6,934 nucleotides of DNA from Bacillota bacterium (GCA_021846145.1 JAJZCJ010000174.1:1-6934), one strand, 5' to 3'. Positions 1 to 4,850 are shown, counted from the stretch's first letter. The notes: generated from the letters alone by a model not told the origin. A program made the numbers and translations.

Positions 1-120
1 CTGAGGGCGAGCTAAAGCCGATTGAAGCCCACCAATATCGCGGACACCGTGTAGGCCGCCGAAGCGATCAATGACCTGAAAATGAATGTATAGAACCTCT
101 CCAACGGTCAATAACCTCAT
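1..120 (-). CDS. doc: Doc (death-on-curing) family toxin, N-terminal 40 codons only
   Basis: The reading frame starts at ATG 120 and is open to the window edge, so only the first 40 residues are visible. The product begins MRLLTVGEVLYIHFQVIDRF and continues with a GVRDIGGLQSALARPQ segment, the typical N-terminus of Doc proteins of the Fic fold. In the family, Doc phosphorylates translation factor EF-Tu and stops translation. The catalytic HxFxxGNKR motif would lie beyond the edge, so activity cannot be judged. The start codon overlaps the antitoxin stop by four bases (ATGA), which implies translational coupling and supports a true toxin-antitoxin operon. The family call is fairly sure; whether the gene is intact is unknown. 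Confidence 0.85.
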   Translation of the reverse strand, partial: MRLLTVGEVLYIHFQVIDRFGGLHGVRDIGGLQSALARPQ

Positions 121-356
121 CGGTGAGCCAAGCTTTTGAGGATATCGCCATATTCAGCCACGAATCGGTCTACAGAATCATAGAACTCGGGAGTGATGTC
201 AGAACTTGATTCCGGGATGGGGCGAACCACGATCTCACCCTTTTCATTTCGCGTGACTTGAACGGGTTGATCTTCAAGGTGCATTTCGCGAACCCAATCC
301 GCAGGAATGGACACAGCGAAACTGTTTCCAGCCTTAAATACCTTTCGGACTTCCAT
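117..356 (-). CDS. AbrB/MazE-type antitoxin of a Doc module
   Basis: A 79-residue protein. Residues 1-48 (MEVRKVFKAGNSFAVSIPADW and onward) form a SpoVT/AbrB swapped-hairpin DNA-binding domain with the signature K-x-G-N-S-x-x-V-x-I-P. The acidic C-terminal tail (about 50-79, with PEFYDSVDRFVAEYGDIL) is the usual toxin-binding part. I chose ATG 356 rather than the longer frame beginning at 416 because an AAGGAGG site lies 10 nt upstream of it and the AbrB fold starts there. The role inferred from the family is to neutralise Doc and repress the shared promoter. The gene is first in the operon and overlaps doc by four bases. It looks intact. Confidence 0.88.
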   Translation of the reverse strand: MEVRKVFKAGNSFAVSIPADWVREMHLEDQPVQVTRNEKGEIVVRPIPESSSDITPEFYDSVDRFVAEYGDILKSLAHR

Positions 357-381
357 TGTTATGGATCCTCCTTCACGCAAT

Positions 382-393
382 TTGTTACAACAA
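382..393. promoter_or_regulatory. Short inverted repeat, possible antitoxin operator
   Basis: TTGTT-AC-AACAA has 5-bp arms around a 2-bp centre. It lies between the -10 element (393-401) and the Shine-Dalgarno site (367-373), at about the expected transcription start. AbrB-type antitoxins usually repress their own promoters, so this is a reasonable operator position. Arms this short can arise by chance. Confidence 0.35.
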
Positions 394-401
394 TTATAAC
401 A
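393..401 (-). promoter_or_regulatory. Extended -10 promoter of the antitoxin-doc operon
   Basis: The minus strand reads TGTTATAAT, a perfect TATAAT with the TGn extension. No good -35 hexamer is visible 16-18 nt upstream, which extended -10 promoters tolerate. The predicted start leaves a leader of about 30 nt before ATG 356. Confidence 0.6.
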
Positions 402-494
402 CAAGAGCCGATTCACTATTCATGATCCTTTGAGGGTGATGATTCTTTGATCGTGTACCAACTGTGTAGAATTAGGGATTTAATCAGTAAGTAA

Positions 495-740
495 AATGGA
501 TTTTACTGCGGTCAATCCCAGTATGGAACCTATGGATTATCCAAAGTAAGTCATCCTGCCTGGCTGGCGGTAAGCCCGATATCTGGAAATACGCCCAAAT
601 ATACCGGCGGAAACATCATGGGGTACTGTGCGTATTTTGCGTCTTGCCCTGCTTCATCTGATGTAAGTACGGTTTCATCATGGGGAGCTAAGTACAACAC
701 TATCCCGTTTAGTGATAGTGTTGTCGATTGTGCTCCTTAA
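495..740 (+). pseudogene. 5'-truncated gene remnant, probable glycoside hydrolase-like (DUF1906/GH25-type) C-terminus
   Basis: This is an open plus-strand frame of 81 codons ending at TAA 738-740. It has no usable start: an in-frame TAA sits at 492-494, and the first in-frame ATG falls at about codon 42, in the middle of the conserved-looking part. The peptide includes FYCGQSQYGTYGLSKVSHPA, then WLAVSPISGNTPKYTGG, and ends WGAKYNTIPFSDSVVDCAP. The pattern of strand, WLA, then a closing W..YNT..FSDSVVD resembles the last strands of the TIM barrels in secreted cell-wall glycoside hydrolase-like proteins. That assignment comes from pattern memory and is uncertain. The lack of a 5' end and of any Shine-Dalgarno site points to a deletion remnant rather than a small gene. 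Confidence 0.45.
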
Positions 741-748
741 CTATGGCA

Positions 749-787
749 AGTTTAAGGGGCCCAGTATCAGACTAGGCCCCTTAAACT
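749..787. terminator. Strong hairpin between convergent genes
   Basis: Perfect 13-bp arms (AGTTTAAGGGGCC and GGCCCCTTAAACT) enclose a 13-nt loop. The hairpin lies between the end of the plus-strand remnant (740) and the stop of the minus-strand lipoprotein gene (798), so it could end transcription from either side. Neither flank carries a clear U-tract, so intrinsic termination is probable but not certain. Confidence 0.6.
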
Positions 788-797
788 GAATAAAATA

Positions 798-1322
798 TTA
801 CTTAAACACAAAGTTGAGACCAAAACCTCCCCCAATGCCTGTTTGAACCGTGGTAGGTGGATTTGAACTAAATGTGACTGTAAGTATAAGATTTTGGCCA
901 CTTTTCGTAAAATGGTACGACTTCCCATTTGTTGCAGTGGTCGTATACGTTTTAAATAGTGAGAAATTATGGGCCAAATTTGCATTGATCAGAGTCACGG
1001 TAAAGACTCCATTTGTGATTTTGGGATTCTGATATGCTGTTTGCATCGTCCCGTGAGTCATATAGAGGGTTAAACTGTTTTCAGTTGCCTGAATTGATTC
1101 CACTGTAATATGTGGCGAACTAACCTGGGACTTCTGTTTCGGTTGGCTTATGCTGGTGCTATATACTGGGGTTTTAGTTCCACCTTTAGGCGTTTTATTT
1201 GTCTTAGGTGTTGAATTCGTATGGGATGGAGGATTGCCACTCGATACATTGTTACTGCAACCAGCTAAACCTAAAATCGAAGTAAGTAAAGTTACGCTTA
1301 AGAGTATTGCTTTATTCTTCAT
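798..1322 (-). CDS. Small secreted lipoprotein of unknown function
   Basis: A 174-residue protein with a lipoprotein signal peptide: basic MKNK, a hydrophobic stretch at 5-18, and lipobox L-A-G-C with the lipidated Cys at 22. A low-complexity linker rich in Ser, Thr, Pro, Asn and Lys follows (about 23-70), as is common in proteins that span the Gram-positive wall. The remaining 100 residues (HITVESIQATENSLTLYM to GGGFGLNFVFK) alternate hydrophobic and polar residues and look like an all-beta domain. The layout faintly recalls AMIN domains, but I would not assign it. An AAGGTGG site lies 13 nt upstream of ATG 1322, which is rather far. No in-frame alternative start is nearer. The gene is monocistronic and appears intact. 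Confidence 0.8.
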   Translation of the reverse strand: MKNKAILLSVTLLTSILGLAGCSNNVSSGNPPSHTNSTPKTNKTPKGGTKTPVYSTSISQPKQKSQVSSPHITVESIQATENSLTLYMTHGTMQTAYQNPKITNGVFTVTLINANLAHNFSLFKTYTTTATNGKSYHFTKSGQNLILTVTFSSNPPTTVQTGIGGGFGLNFVFK

Positions 1323-1437
1323 AATGAAAACACAACCACCTTATTTTACCACTGTTTCATCAAGTCATTTTTAATTTTTAATCATTAATTGTCCTTTTTC
1401 TTCCTGACTTATGTACTAAAAAGACCAACGCTGTATT

Positions 1438-1470
1438 CCCTCACCGTGTCATGGTGATGCTCTCCCGATT
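1438..1470 (-). pseudogene. tRNA-like fragment: D-arm 3' half plus anticodon arm with GAC anticodon
   Basis: On the minus strand, TCGGGAGAGCATCACC matches the D-loop and D-stem 3' half, position 26 and the anticodon 5' stem of a bacterial tRNA. It continues as a 7-nt loop ATGACAC (T33, anticodon GAC) and closes with GGTGA, giving a perfect 5-bp stem. No matching D-stem 5' strand, T-arm or acceptor stem is present, so this is not a working tRNA. Its 20 bases at 1438-1457 match 3096-3115 of the tRNA-Val fragment at 17 positions in the same orientation. It may be the trace of another insertion or rearrangement involving a tRNA-Val gene. Confidence 0.5.
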
Positions 1471-1557
1471 TGCGACTTCATTTTTAGGGAGTCTTATTAC
1501 GCACTACTCTCGTTAGTCCCCTACCGAATTGAAATGCTTGTCATACTAAACTATACC

Positions 1558-1602
1558 CCTATCTGACGTCAGAGCTATACACAAATATGCTGTCAGGTTA
1601 GG
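1558..1602. repeat. Palindrome CTGACGTCAG within a larger imperfect inverted repeat
   Basis: CTGACGTCAG (1563-1572) is a perfect 10-bp palindrome. CCTATCTGAC (1558-1567) can also pair imperfectly with GTCAGGTTAGG (1592-1602). Either could be a regulator site or an RNA hairpin. No adjoining promoter makes the case firm. Confidence 0.3.
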
Positions 1603-1682
1603 ATGCATTTAGGATAGTAATTGGCGTATTCTGTAGCAGTTCACGCTGTTGTCGGTGATTCGTTCACCGTCGTTGAATGGAT

Positions 1683-2840
1683 TCAGTTTTTCATCGAAGA
1701 AGCGATCACCAAAGCGTTGTAGATGCCTTGGGAAGAAACACTATATAAATCGGAACCCTCAACAAAACTGACAGATACCTGCCTACCCATAACACCTCCA
1801 TACGATCCCCCAATATCTTGAATCCATACGAGTCCGTTTGTGGGAGGCAAATATACTGAATTCAAAATGTTGACAACATTTTTGGCCTGCTCCGGATCCA
1901 GCATTGTATCCGGTCCGCAAACACCCAAAGTCCAATCCCCTTCATGCCAGAGAATCGTTTCATTTTGTGTCCCTTGATACGTAATTCCAGTCAAACCACT
2001 ACCAAGATTGACGGTGCTTGCAGGTAATTTTCCGCCTAAAACCTGCTGTACTCCGTACATCATCTGCTTTTGGGCGGCTTCGTTGGTTGAAAATTGGACT
2101 CCGCTAATCTGAGCAAGAAGGGGCACTGGATTCAAGTTCAATTTTGCCTGATTGATTCCGTAAGGGATTTTTGTCAAATAAATCGATTCATTATACGTAA
2201 AGGATTTTGCAGCGACGTATAATGAATAATATGGTTTTGAAATCATTCCAAAAGAAATGGTTTGCGGCAACCAAGTAGGTTCCAAAATGGGCAGTGTTGC
2301 CCCCATTTGCTTCGCCTGATTACGTGCTGCGGTTAGAGGTGTTGGCCAGTTTCCAGACTGCGGTAATACGCTGATTGTCCTCTGTACGCTTACAGTGCCG
2401 CCACTAGGATAGGAAGCGTAAAAAGTATATGTTTCCGGACCACCTCCGTTAAGAAGGAAATTTGTTTGAAATGAACCATCCGTACCAATCGCAACTGAAA
2501 TTTTTGAAACGGTGTAGCCGCTGGAAAGATCCATCCACAATGTTACCTTATTCGCTCCGACAGGATGTTGGACTCGTCCTGTGACGTGTACCGTGTTGAG
2601 AGCCCAAATTGTCGGCGCATCAAGAATGACTTGTGGAGTTGGGATGCTTTTTGATTTTTCTGAATCGGTGGTTGTCGTTCGACTCACATGAACTTGATTT
2701 GAGGATTCGCGATGAACGGGTAGAGAAGTGGGATTTTGTGATGCTTGAACCACGTCTGTAGAACCGCATCCTACAACGAGAGTAAGCATCATGGCAGAAC
2801 AACCAGCGACAACTAAAATTTTATAATGCTCTCTTTTCAA
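1683..2840 (-). CDS. Secreted lipoprotein with Ig-like region and WLP-type C-terminal domain
   Basis: A 385-residue protein. The start is TTG 2840, not the TTG at 2867, because GGAGGAG (2847-2853) ends 6 nt before it; the longer form would contain that site within its coding sequence. The signal peptide has KREHYK, a hydrophobic core at about 8-23, and lipobox V-V-G-C with the lipidated Cys at 25. A Ser/Thr-rich linker reaches about residue 70. Residues 73-158 look like an immunoglobulin-like beta domain with a TDGSFQ turn. After PILEPTWLP (about 184-192) comes an alpha/beta region with WHEGDWTLGVCG near 298-309 followed by a helix. This resembles extracytoplasmic DUF4367-type domains found near sigma/anti-sigma systems, which is an uncertain comparison. 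The substrate or partner is unknown. The gene is intact and stands alone. Confidence 0.82.
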   Translation of the reverse strand: MKREHYKILVVAGCSAMMLTLVVGCGSTDVVQASQNPTSLPVHRESSNQVHVSRTTTTDSEKSKSIPTPQVILDAPTIWALNTVHVTGRVQHPVGANKVTLWMDLSSGYTVSKISVAIGTDGSFQTNFLLNGGGPETYTFYASYPSGGTVSVQRTISVLPQSGNWPTPLTAARNQAKQMGATLPILEPTWLPQTISFGMISKPYYSLYVAAKSFTYNESIYLTKIPYGINQAKLNLNPVPLLAQISGVQFSTNEAAQKQMMYGVQQVLGGKLPASTVNLGSGLTGITYQGTQNETILWHEGDWTLGVCGPDTMLDPEQAKNVVNILNSVYLPPTNGLVWIQDIGGSYGGVMGRQVSVSFVEGSDLYSVSSQGIYNALVIASSMKN

Positions 2841-2846
2841 GTTTAA

Positions 2847-2853
2847 CTCCTCC
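2847..2853 (-). promoter_or_regulatory. Shine-Dalgarno site that fixes the TTG start of the large lipoprotein
   Basis: GGAGGAG is followed by six bases (TTAAAC) and then TTG 2840. Initiation at the upstream TTG (2867) would have no comparable site. Confidence 0.75.
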
Positions 2854-2894
2854 GTTTTTACATCCAATGAGTCGAAACAAGAGAATATGAGATT

Positions 2895-2924
2895 AACATA
2901 ACACTCTCATGATTTCGATGTCAT
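2895..2924 (-). promoter_or_regulatory. Possible sigma-A promoter of the large lipoprotein gene
   Basis: On the minus strand ATGACA (2924-2919, five of six matches to TTGACA) is followed after 18 bp by TATGTT (2900-2895, four of six matches), with a TGT extension just upstream of the -10. The distance to the Shine-Dalgarno site is about 40 nt. It is plausible but below consensus. Confidence 0.35.
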
Positions 2925-3010
2925 GTAGCAAATGTTGGTTTTTAAACCATCCACCACCAGAGTCATTTACAATTGGATCTATGTTAAGTAGTCAGTAATA
3001 TGTAGCAAAT

Positions 3011-3045
3011 AAAAAACTGCCTACCGGTTTCCCAAGTTGGCAGTT
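3011..3045 (-). terminator. Intrinsic terminator downstream of the tRNA-Val fragment
   Basis: Arms AACTGCC (3045-3039) and GGCAGTT (3021-3015) are followed on the minus strand by a T-rich run ending ATTTG. This is presumably the original terminator of the tRNA-Val gene. It marks the left side of the junction as native chromosome. Confidence 0.7.
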
Positions 3046-3065
3046 CTTTATTATGATTGTTATTT

Positions 3066-3115
3066 TGGTGCGGCAGATAGGAATTGAACCTATGACCCCC
3101 ACCGTGTCAAGGTGG
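3066..3115 (-). pseudogene. 3' part of tRNA-Val(GAC): attachment-site scar
   Basis: The minus strand reads, in order, anticodon stem CCACC (3115-3111), loop TTGACAC with anticodon GAC (3110-3104), stem GGTGG, 5-nt variable loop GGGTC, T-stem ATAGG, loop TTCAATT, T-stem CCTAT, acceptor 3' strand CTGCCGC, discriminator A and encoded CCA (3068-3066). All visible stems pair perfectly. The 26 bases upstream (3141-3116), where GCGGCAG and a D-arm should be, do not match. A clean 3' portion beside foreign sequence is what tyrosine-recombinase integration at a tRNA leaves on the side away from the rebuilt gene. The intact tRNA-Val copy is expected beyond the right edge. Confidence 0.85.
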
Positions 3116-3117
3116 AA

Positions 3118-3160
3118 AACGGGCAATCTCACTTTGTCCACGTTCCTCATTTAGCCCGTT
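3118..3160. repeat. Inverted repeat beside the attachment site
   Basis: AACGGGC (3118-3124) and GCCCGTT (3154-3160) are perfect 7-bp arms 29 nt apart, starting only three bases from the tRNA anticodon stem. The position suits recombinase or accessory-factor binding in an attachment site. The role is inferred. Confidence 0.45.
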
Positions 3161-3224
3161 AAATCAAGGTTTTTTGCCTTTTATCCTGTAACGTTTAGTC
3201 TGCATTATTCCCACTTATTCAACG

Positions 3225-3246
3225 TTTCGTGCCCATTTCGTGCCCA
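3225..3246. repeat. Tandem 11-bp repeat near att, possible integrase tail remnant
   Basis: TTTCGTGCCCA occurs twice in direct tandem (3225-3235, 3236-3246). Read on the minus strand from 3253 it encodes TFGHEMGTKR and then TGA. This resembles the C-terminal tails of some Bacillota phage integrases, whose genes commonly end right beside the tRNA att site. A TAA lies immediately upstream in that frame, so if it is an integrase trace only the last codons remain. It may instead be a pair of arm-type binding sites. Confidence 0.4.
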
Positions 3247-3272
3247 AATGTTTAGACATTAGATTGCGCTAA

Positions 3273-3890
3273 TTATTCATGATTCAAAACCTTACGAACT
3301 GAATCAACCATCTTCCCATCCGCACCCTTTACCACTAAATACCCATTTTTACCGATGTGATAAAGGTGTATATCATTATTTTGAATATTCCCTAAAGATC
3401 TATTTTTAGATGCTAAAAAGGCTACCCCGATCTCTGCATTTTCGAATTTGCCTCCATGAGCTATCGCAGGCGCATACCATCTTGGTGCACGTTGTTTTGT
3501 TTTAGGAATCCGATGCCCCATTTTGCAGCTAGCTTGATCCTTCCTTTTCCTGCCATCTTTGGATTTTTCCTGAACCTGTATATGGTATGCCGCGATCAAA
3601 GTTTTGTCTGAACCATCGTTTTGATTTGAACATGAGTTAGATGGTTTTCCCTTTCGTAACTTAATAATACGTTTTTCCCATTGTTCAGGAGTCCATCTGG
3701 CATCCATGAACTTTTTAACGGTAATCGCTATGTCTCGCGACGAATCGTACATTCCAATCATTTGTATCGCTTTTTTATACGGCAGTACTTTCCTTTTGGC
3801 TTCTTCTTGTGAACATTTTTGGAGGTTGGCGAATTCATCAATAATTGCATCAAAATAAAGATCAAATATGTTTTCGCTATTCGTTTTCAT
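3273..3890 (-). CDS. Unrecognised protein, partner of the DUF3990 gene
   Basis: A 205-residue protein starting MKTNSENIF at ATG 3890. AAGGAGG (3900-3906) lies 9 nt upstream, so the longer frame from 3917 is unlikely. It overlaps the DUF3990 gene by 14 nt, which indicates co-translation. Residues 5-70 (IFDLYFDAIIDEFANL, then KAIQMIGMYDSSRDIAITVK) look helical and faintly recall DUF3791, a small family often beside DUF3990; this is weak pattern evidence. The middle (about 80-125) is basic, with Lys/Arg clusters and Cys residues. The C-terminus (RWYAPAIAHGGKF to VLNHE) looks alpha/beta and I do not recognise it. A function as antitoxin, immunity protein or substrate adaptor is possible from position only. 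It is the last gene before the att scar. Confidence 0.78.
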   Translation of the reverse strand: MKTNSENIFDLYFDAIIDEFANLQKCSQEEAKRKVLPYKKAIQMIGMYDSSRDIAITVKKFMDARWTPEQWEKRIIKLRKGKPSNSCSNQNDGSDKTLIAAYHIQVQEKSKDGRKRKDQASCKMGHRIPKTKQRAPRWYAPAIAHGGKFENAEIGVAFLASKNRSLGNIQNNDIHLYHIGKNGYLVVKGADGKMVDSVRKVLNHE

Positions 3891-4506
3891 GATGCCATTC
3901 CTCCTTATTTTCATCATACACCCAGTACGAGTGAAGGTGCAAAAATTTTTGCGCTAATGTTTCGTCGCAGTAGACAATCTGATTACCTAGACCCAAACCC
4001 TGACGAGCGTCGCCGTTCGCAGACATCCTAATGTTCTGGTAGAACCAATCTCGATCATGGAAATTAGCTTTATACTTGTCAATAAGTCCCCCAGTATTAT
4101 TGTCAGCCATAGGGCCAATTACAACATCAAAATGTTCCCAACCTTCATTATTGCACGGATCGGTCTTTTCATCCGGTTCTGAAAGCCGATGAATCAAAAT
4201 ATAGTCTGACCACTGTCTACTTTCGCCCAGAAAAATATGTTGTCTAACCCTGGTCAAATCATACGACAGATCACATCTAATTTGTAATACACATGCCTGT
4301 TCATTTGGATCTTGTTCGGCTCTTTTAAGAGCCCATTCTTGGGCTTGGGCAAGATCAATCGTTGTATAGAATCCTCTTCCGAAATCTTTGTTCATTTTCC
4401 AATAATTAATATCAATTAGGTTAATCCCGAAACCCGATAAACTGCGTGATGGAGTTCCATGATATACATATTCAGGATGATTGATTTTTATAAATTGGCT
4501 TTCCAC
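3877..4506 (-). CDS. DUF3990 protein, ADP-ribosyltransferase-like
   Basis: A 209-residue protein. GTG 4506 is chosen because GGAGG (4514-4518) lies 7 nt upstream; the ATG at 4536 has no such site. Family signatures in order are YHGTP (15-19), DFGRGFYTT (41-49) then an AQ-x-WA helix, QWSDYILIHR (98-107), FDVVIGPMADN (126-136) and NQIVYCDE (175-182). I recall DUF3990 as related to the ADP-ribosyltransferase fold. The His in YHGT, the Tyr in GFYTT and the final Q/E cluster fit an H-Y-E style NAD site, but catalysis is inferred. Everything the family needs seems present, so the gene looks intact, unlike the replication gene of the same element. It is first in a two-gene operon and a plausible toxin or effector. 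Confidence 0.85.
   Translation of the reverse strand: MESQFIKINHPEYVYHGTPSRSLSGFGINLIDINYWKMNKDFGRGFYTTIDLAQAQEWALKRAEQDPNEQACVLQIRCDLSYDLTRVRQHIFLGESRQWSDYILIHRLSEPDEKTDPCNNEGWEHFDVVIGPMADNNTGGLIDKYKANFHDRDWFYQNIRMSANGDARQGLGLGNQIVYCDETLAQKFLHLHSYWVYDENKEEWHHENE
3900..3906 (-). promoter_or_regulatory. Shine-Dalgarno site inside the end of the DUF3990 gene
   Basis: AAGGAGG with 9-nt spacing to ATG 3890 lies within the last codons of the upstream gene. It decides the start of the downstream protein and shows that the two are read as a coupled pair. Confidence 0.75.
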
Positions 4507-4513
4507 CCATTTA

Positions 4514-4518
4514 CCTCC
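4514..4518 (-). promoter_or_regulatory. Shine-Dalgarno site that fixes the GTG start of the DUF3990 gene
   Basis: GGAGG followed by TAAATGG and GTG 4506 is a good site with 7-nt spacing. It would lie inside the coding sequence if the ATG at 4536 were used. Confidence 0.7.
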
Positions 4519-4561
4519 AAAGCTTATAATCACCATATATCACAACCAAAAATGAAAGTAT

Positions 4562-4819
4562 TTAAGATTGATTAAGATCACATACCCTATAATACACATT
4601 ATAGAGAACATAGAAAAAAAAGCGAAGCGCCCGCGAGCTCCGCCCCTTACTGTTGTTGACTAGCGAGCCGCGCTTCCCTTTCTTCTCTTCCTCCATGCCA
4701 CGTAGCAACAACCTTCGTAATTCCGAGCTTGTCCTCCGCTGTGGCACACGTGCTAAAAACTCACTAATTTTCGGATCGCACTCGTCATCGTAATACAACA
4801 CCACACGTTTACTGTTCAT
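4562..4819 (-). CDS. Small ParR/ribbon-helix-helix-like protein with probable aberrant C-terminal tail
   Basis: An 85-residue frame. ATG 4819 is chosen over the GTG at 4828 because AAGGGAG (4828-4834) lies 8 nt upstream. Residues 1-45 run from strand MNSKRVVLYYDDE through a helix (DPKISEFLARV) to TSSELRRLLLRGM, a beta-helix-helix layout seen in plasmid partition ParR-type and CopG-like DNA-binding proteins. The family call is tentative. The rest is suspicious: from about residue 52 the codons coincide with a terminator stem, its T-tract (giving FFF) and the next promoter. The functional protein therefore probably ends earlier, or an indel removed the original stop; a TAG lies in another frame at 4662-4660. 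It follows the replication gene, as partition or copy-control genes often do. Confidence 0.6.
   Translation of the reverse strand: MNSKRVVLYYDDECDPKISEFLARVPQRRTSSELRRLLLRGMEEEKKGKRGSLVNNSKGRSSRALRFFFYVLYNVYYRVCDLNQS
4587..4604 (-). promoter_or_regulatory. Promoter -10 inside a perfect palindrome upstream of the DUF3990 operon
   Basis: CTATAAT-N4-ATTATAG has perfect 7-bp arms. On the minus strand its first arm contains TATAAT (4603-4598), a consensus -10. The hexamer 17 bp upstream (TTCGCT) is a poor -35. The predicted start leaves a leader of about 80-85 nt before GTG 4506. A dyad covering the -10 is a classic repressor layout, suggesting autoregulation by an operon product or by the RHH protein encoded next door. 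Confidence 0.5.
4614..4676 (-). terminator. Terminator-like hairpin with 8-base T-tract inside the RHH reading frame
   Basis: On the minus strand GAAGCGC (4676-4670) and GCGCTTC (4630-4624) are perfect 7-bp arms. They are followed two bases later by eight T residues (4621-4614). The 39-nt loop is long, but it can form an inner GCTC/GAGC stem. The structure separates the replication/partition genes from the DUF3990 promoter. Confidence 0.55.
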
Positions 4820-4850
4820 CCCAACCACTCCCTTTTATACTGATACCACA

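Larger units (their letters stand above)
1323..1682. other. Gene-free stretch between two lipoprotein genes
   Basis: I see no convincing protein gene here. The region holds the leader of the small lipoprotein gene, a tRNA-like fragment (1438-1470) and a palindrome (1563-1572). It also holds a 6-bp hairpin, CGGTGA/TCACCG (1653-1668), just downstream of the larger lipoprotein gene. That hairpin lacks a U-tract and is a weak terminator candidate at best. Confidence 0.5.

Noticed and set aside
850..1374. Plus-strand frames opposite the small lipoprotein gene
   Set aside because: They are antisense shadows; the minus-strand gene has a signal peptide, lipobox and linker, and the plus frames have no recognisable features.
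1441..1560. Riboswitch or T-box in the leader of the small lipoprotein gene
   Set aside because: I compared it from memory with common classes (c-di-GMP, c-di-AMP, T-box) and saw no conserved core. The structured part is better explained as a tRNA-like fragment.
1621..1722. Short plus-strand frame starting TTG and reading LAYSVAVHAVVGD
   Set aside because: It has only 33 codons, begins right after a stop, has no Shine-Dalgarno site and overlaps the end of the lipoprotein gene on the other strand.
2841..2867. Upstream TTG (2867) as start of the large lipoprotein
   Set aside because: The strong GGAGGAG site lies downstream of it and fits TTG 2840. The longer form would also place an acidic segment before the basic n-region of the signal peptide.
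3066..3141. Intact tRNA-Val gene on the minus strand
   Set aside because: The 26 bases preceding the anticodon stem lack the GCGGCAG acceptor strand and any D-arm, so only the 3' part is present.
3164..3180. Hairpin AAGG-N7-CCTT as terminator of the DUF3990 operon
   Set aside because: It has only a 4-bp stem and no T-tract on the minus strand; transcription may instead run to the terminator at 3011-3045.
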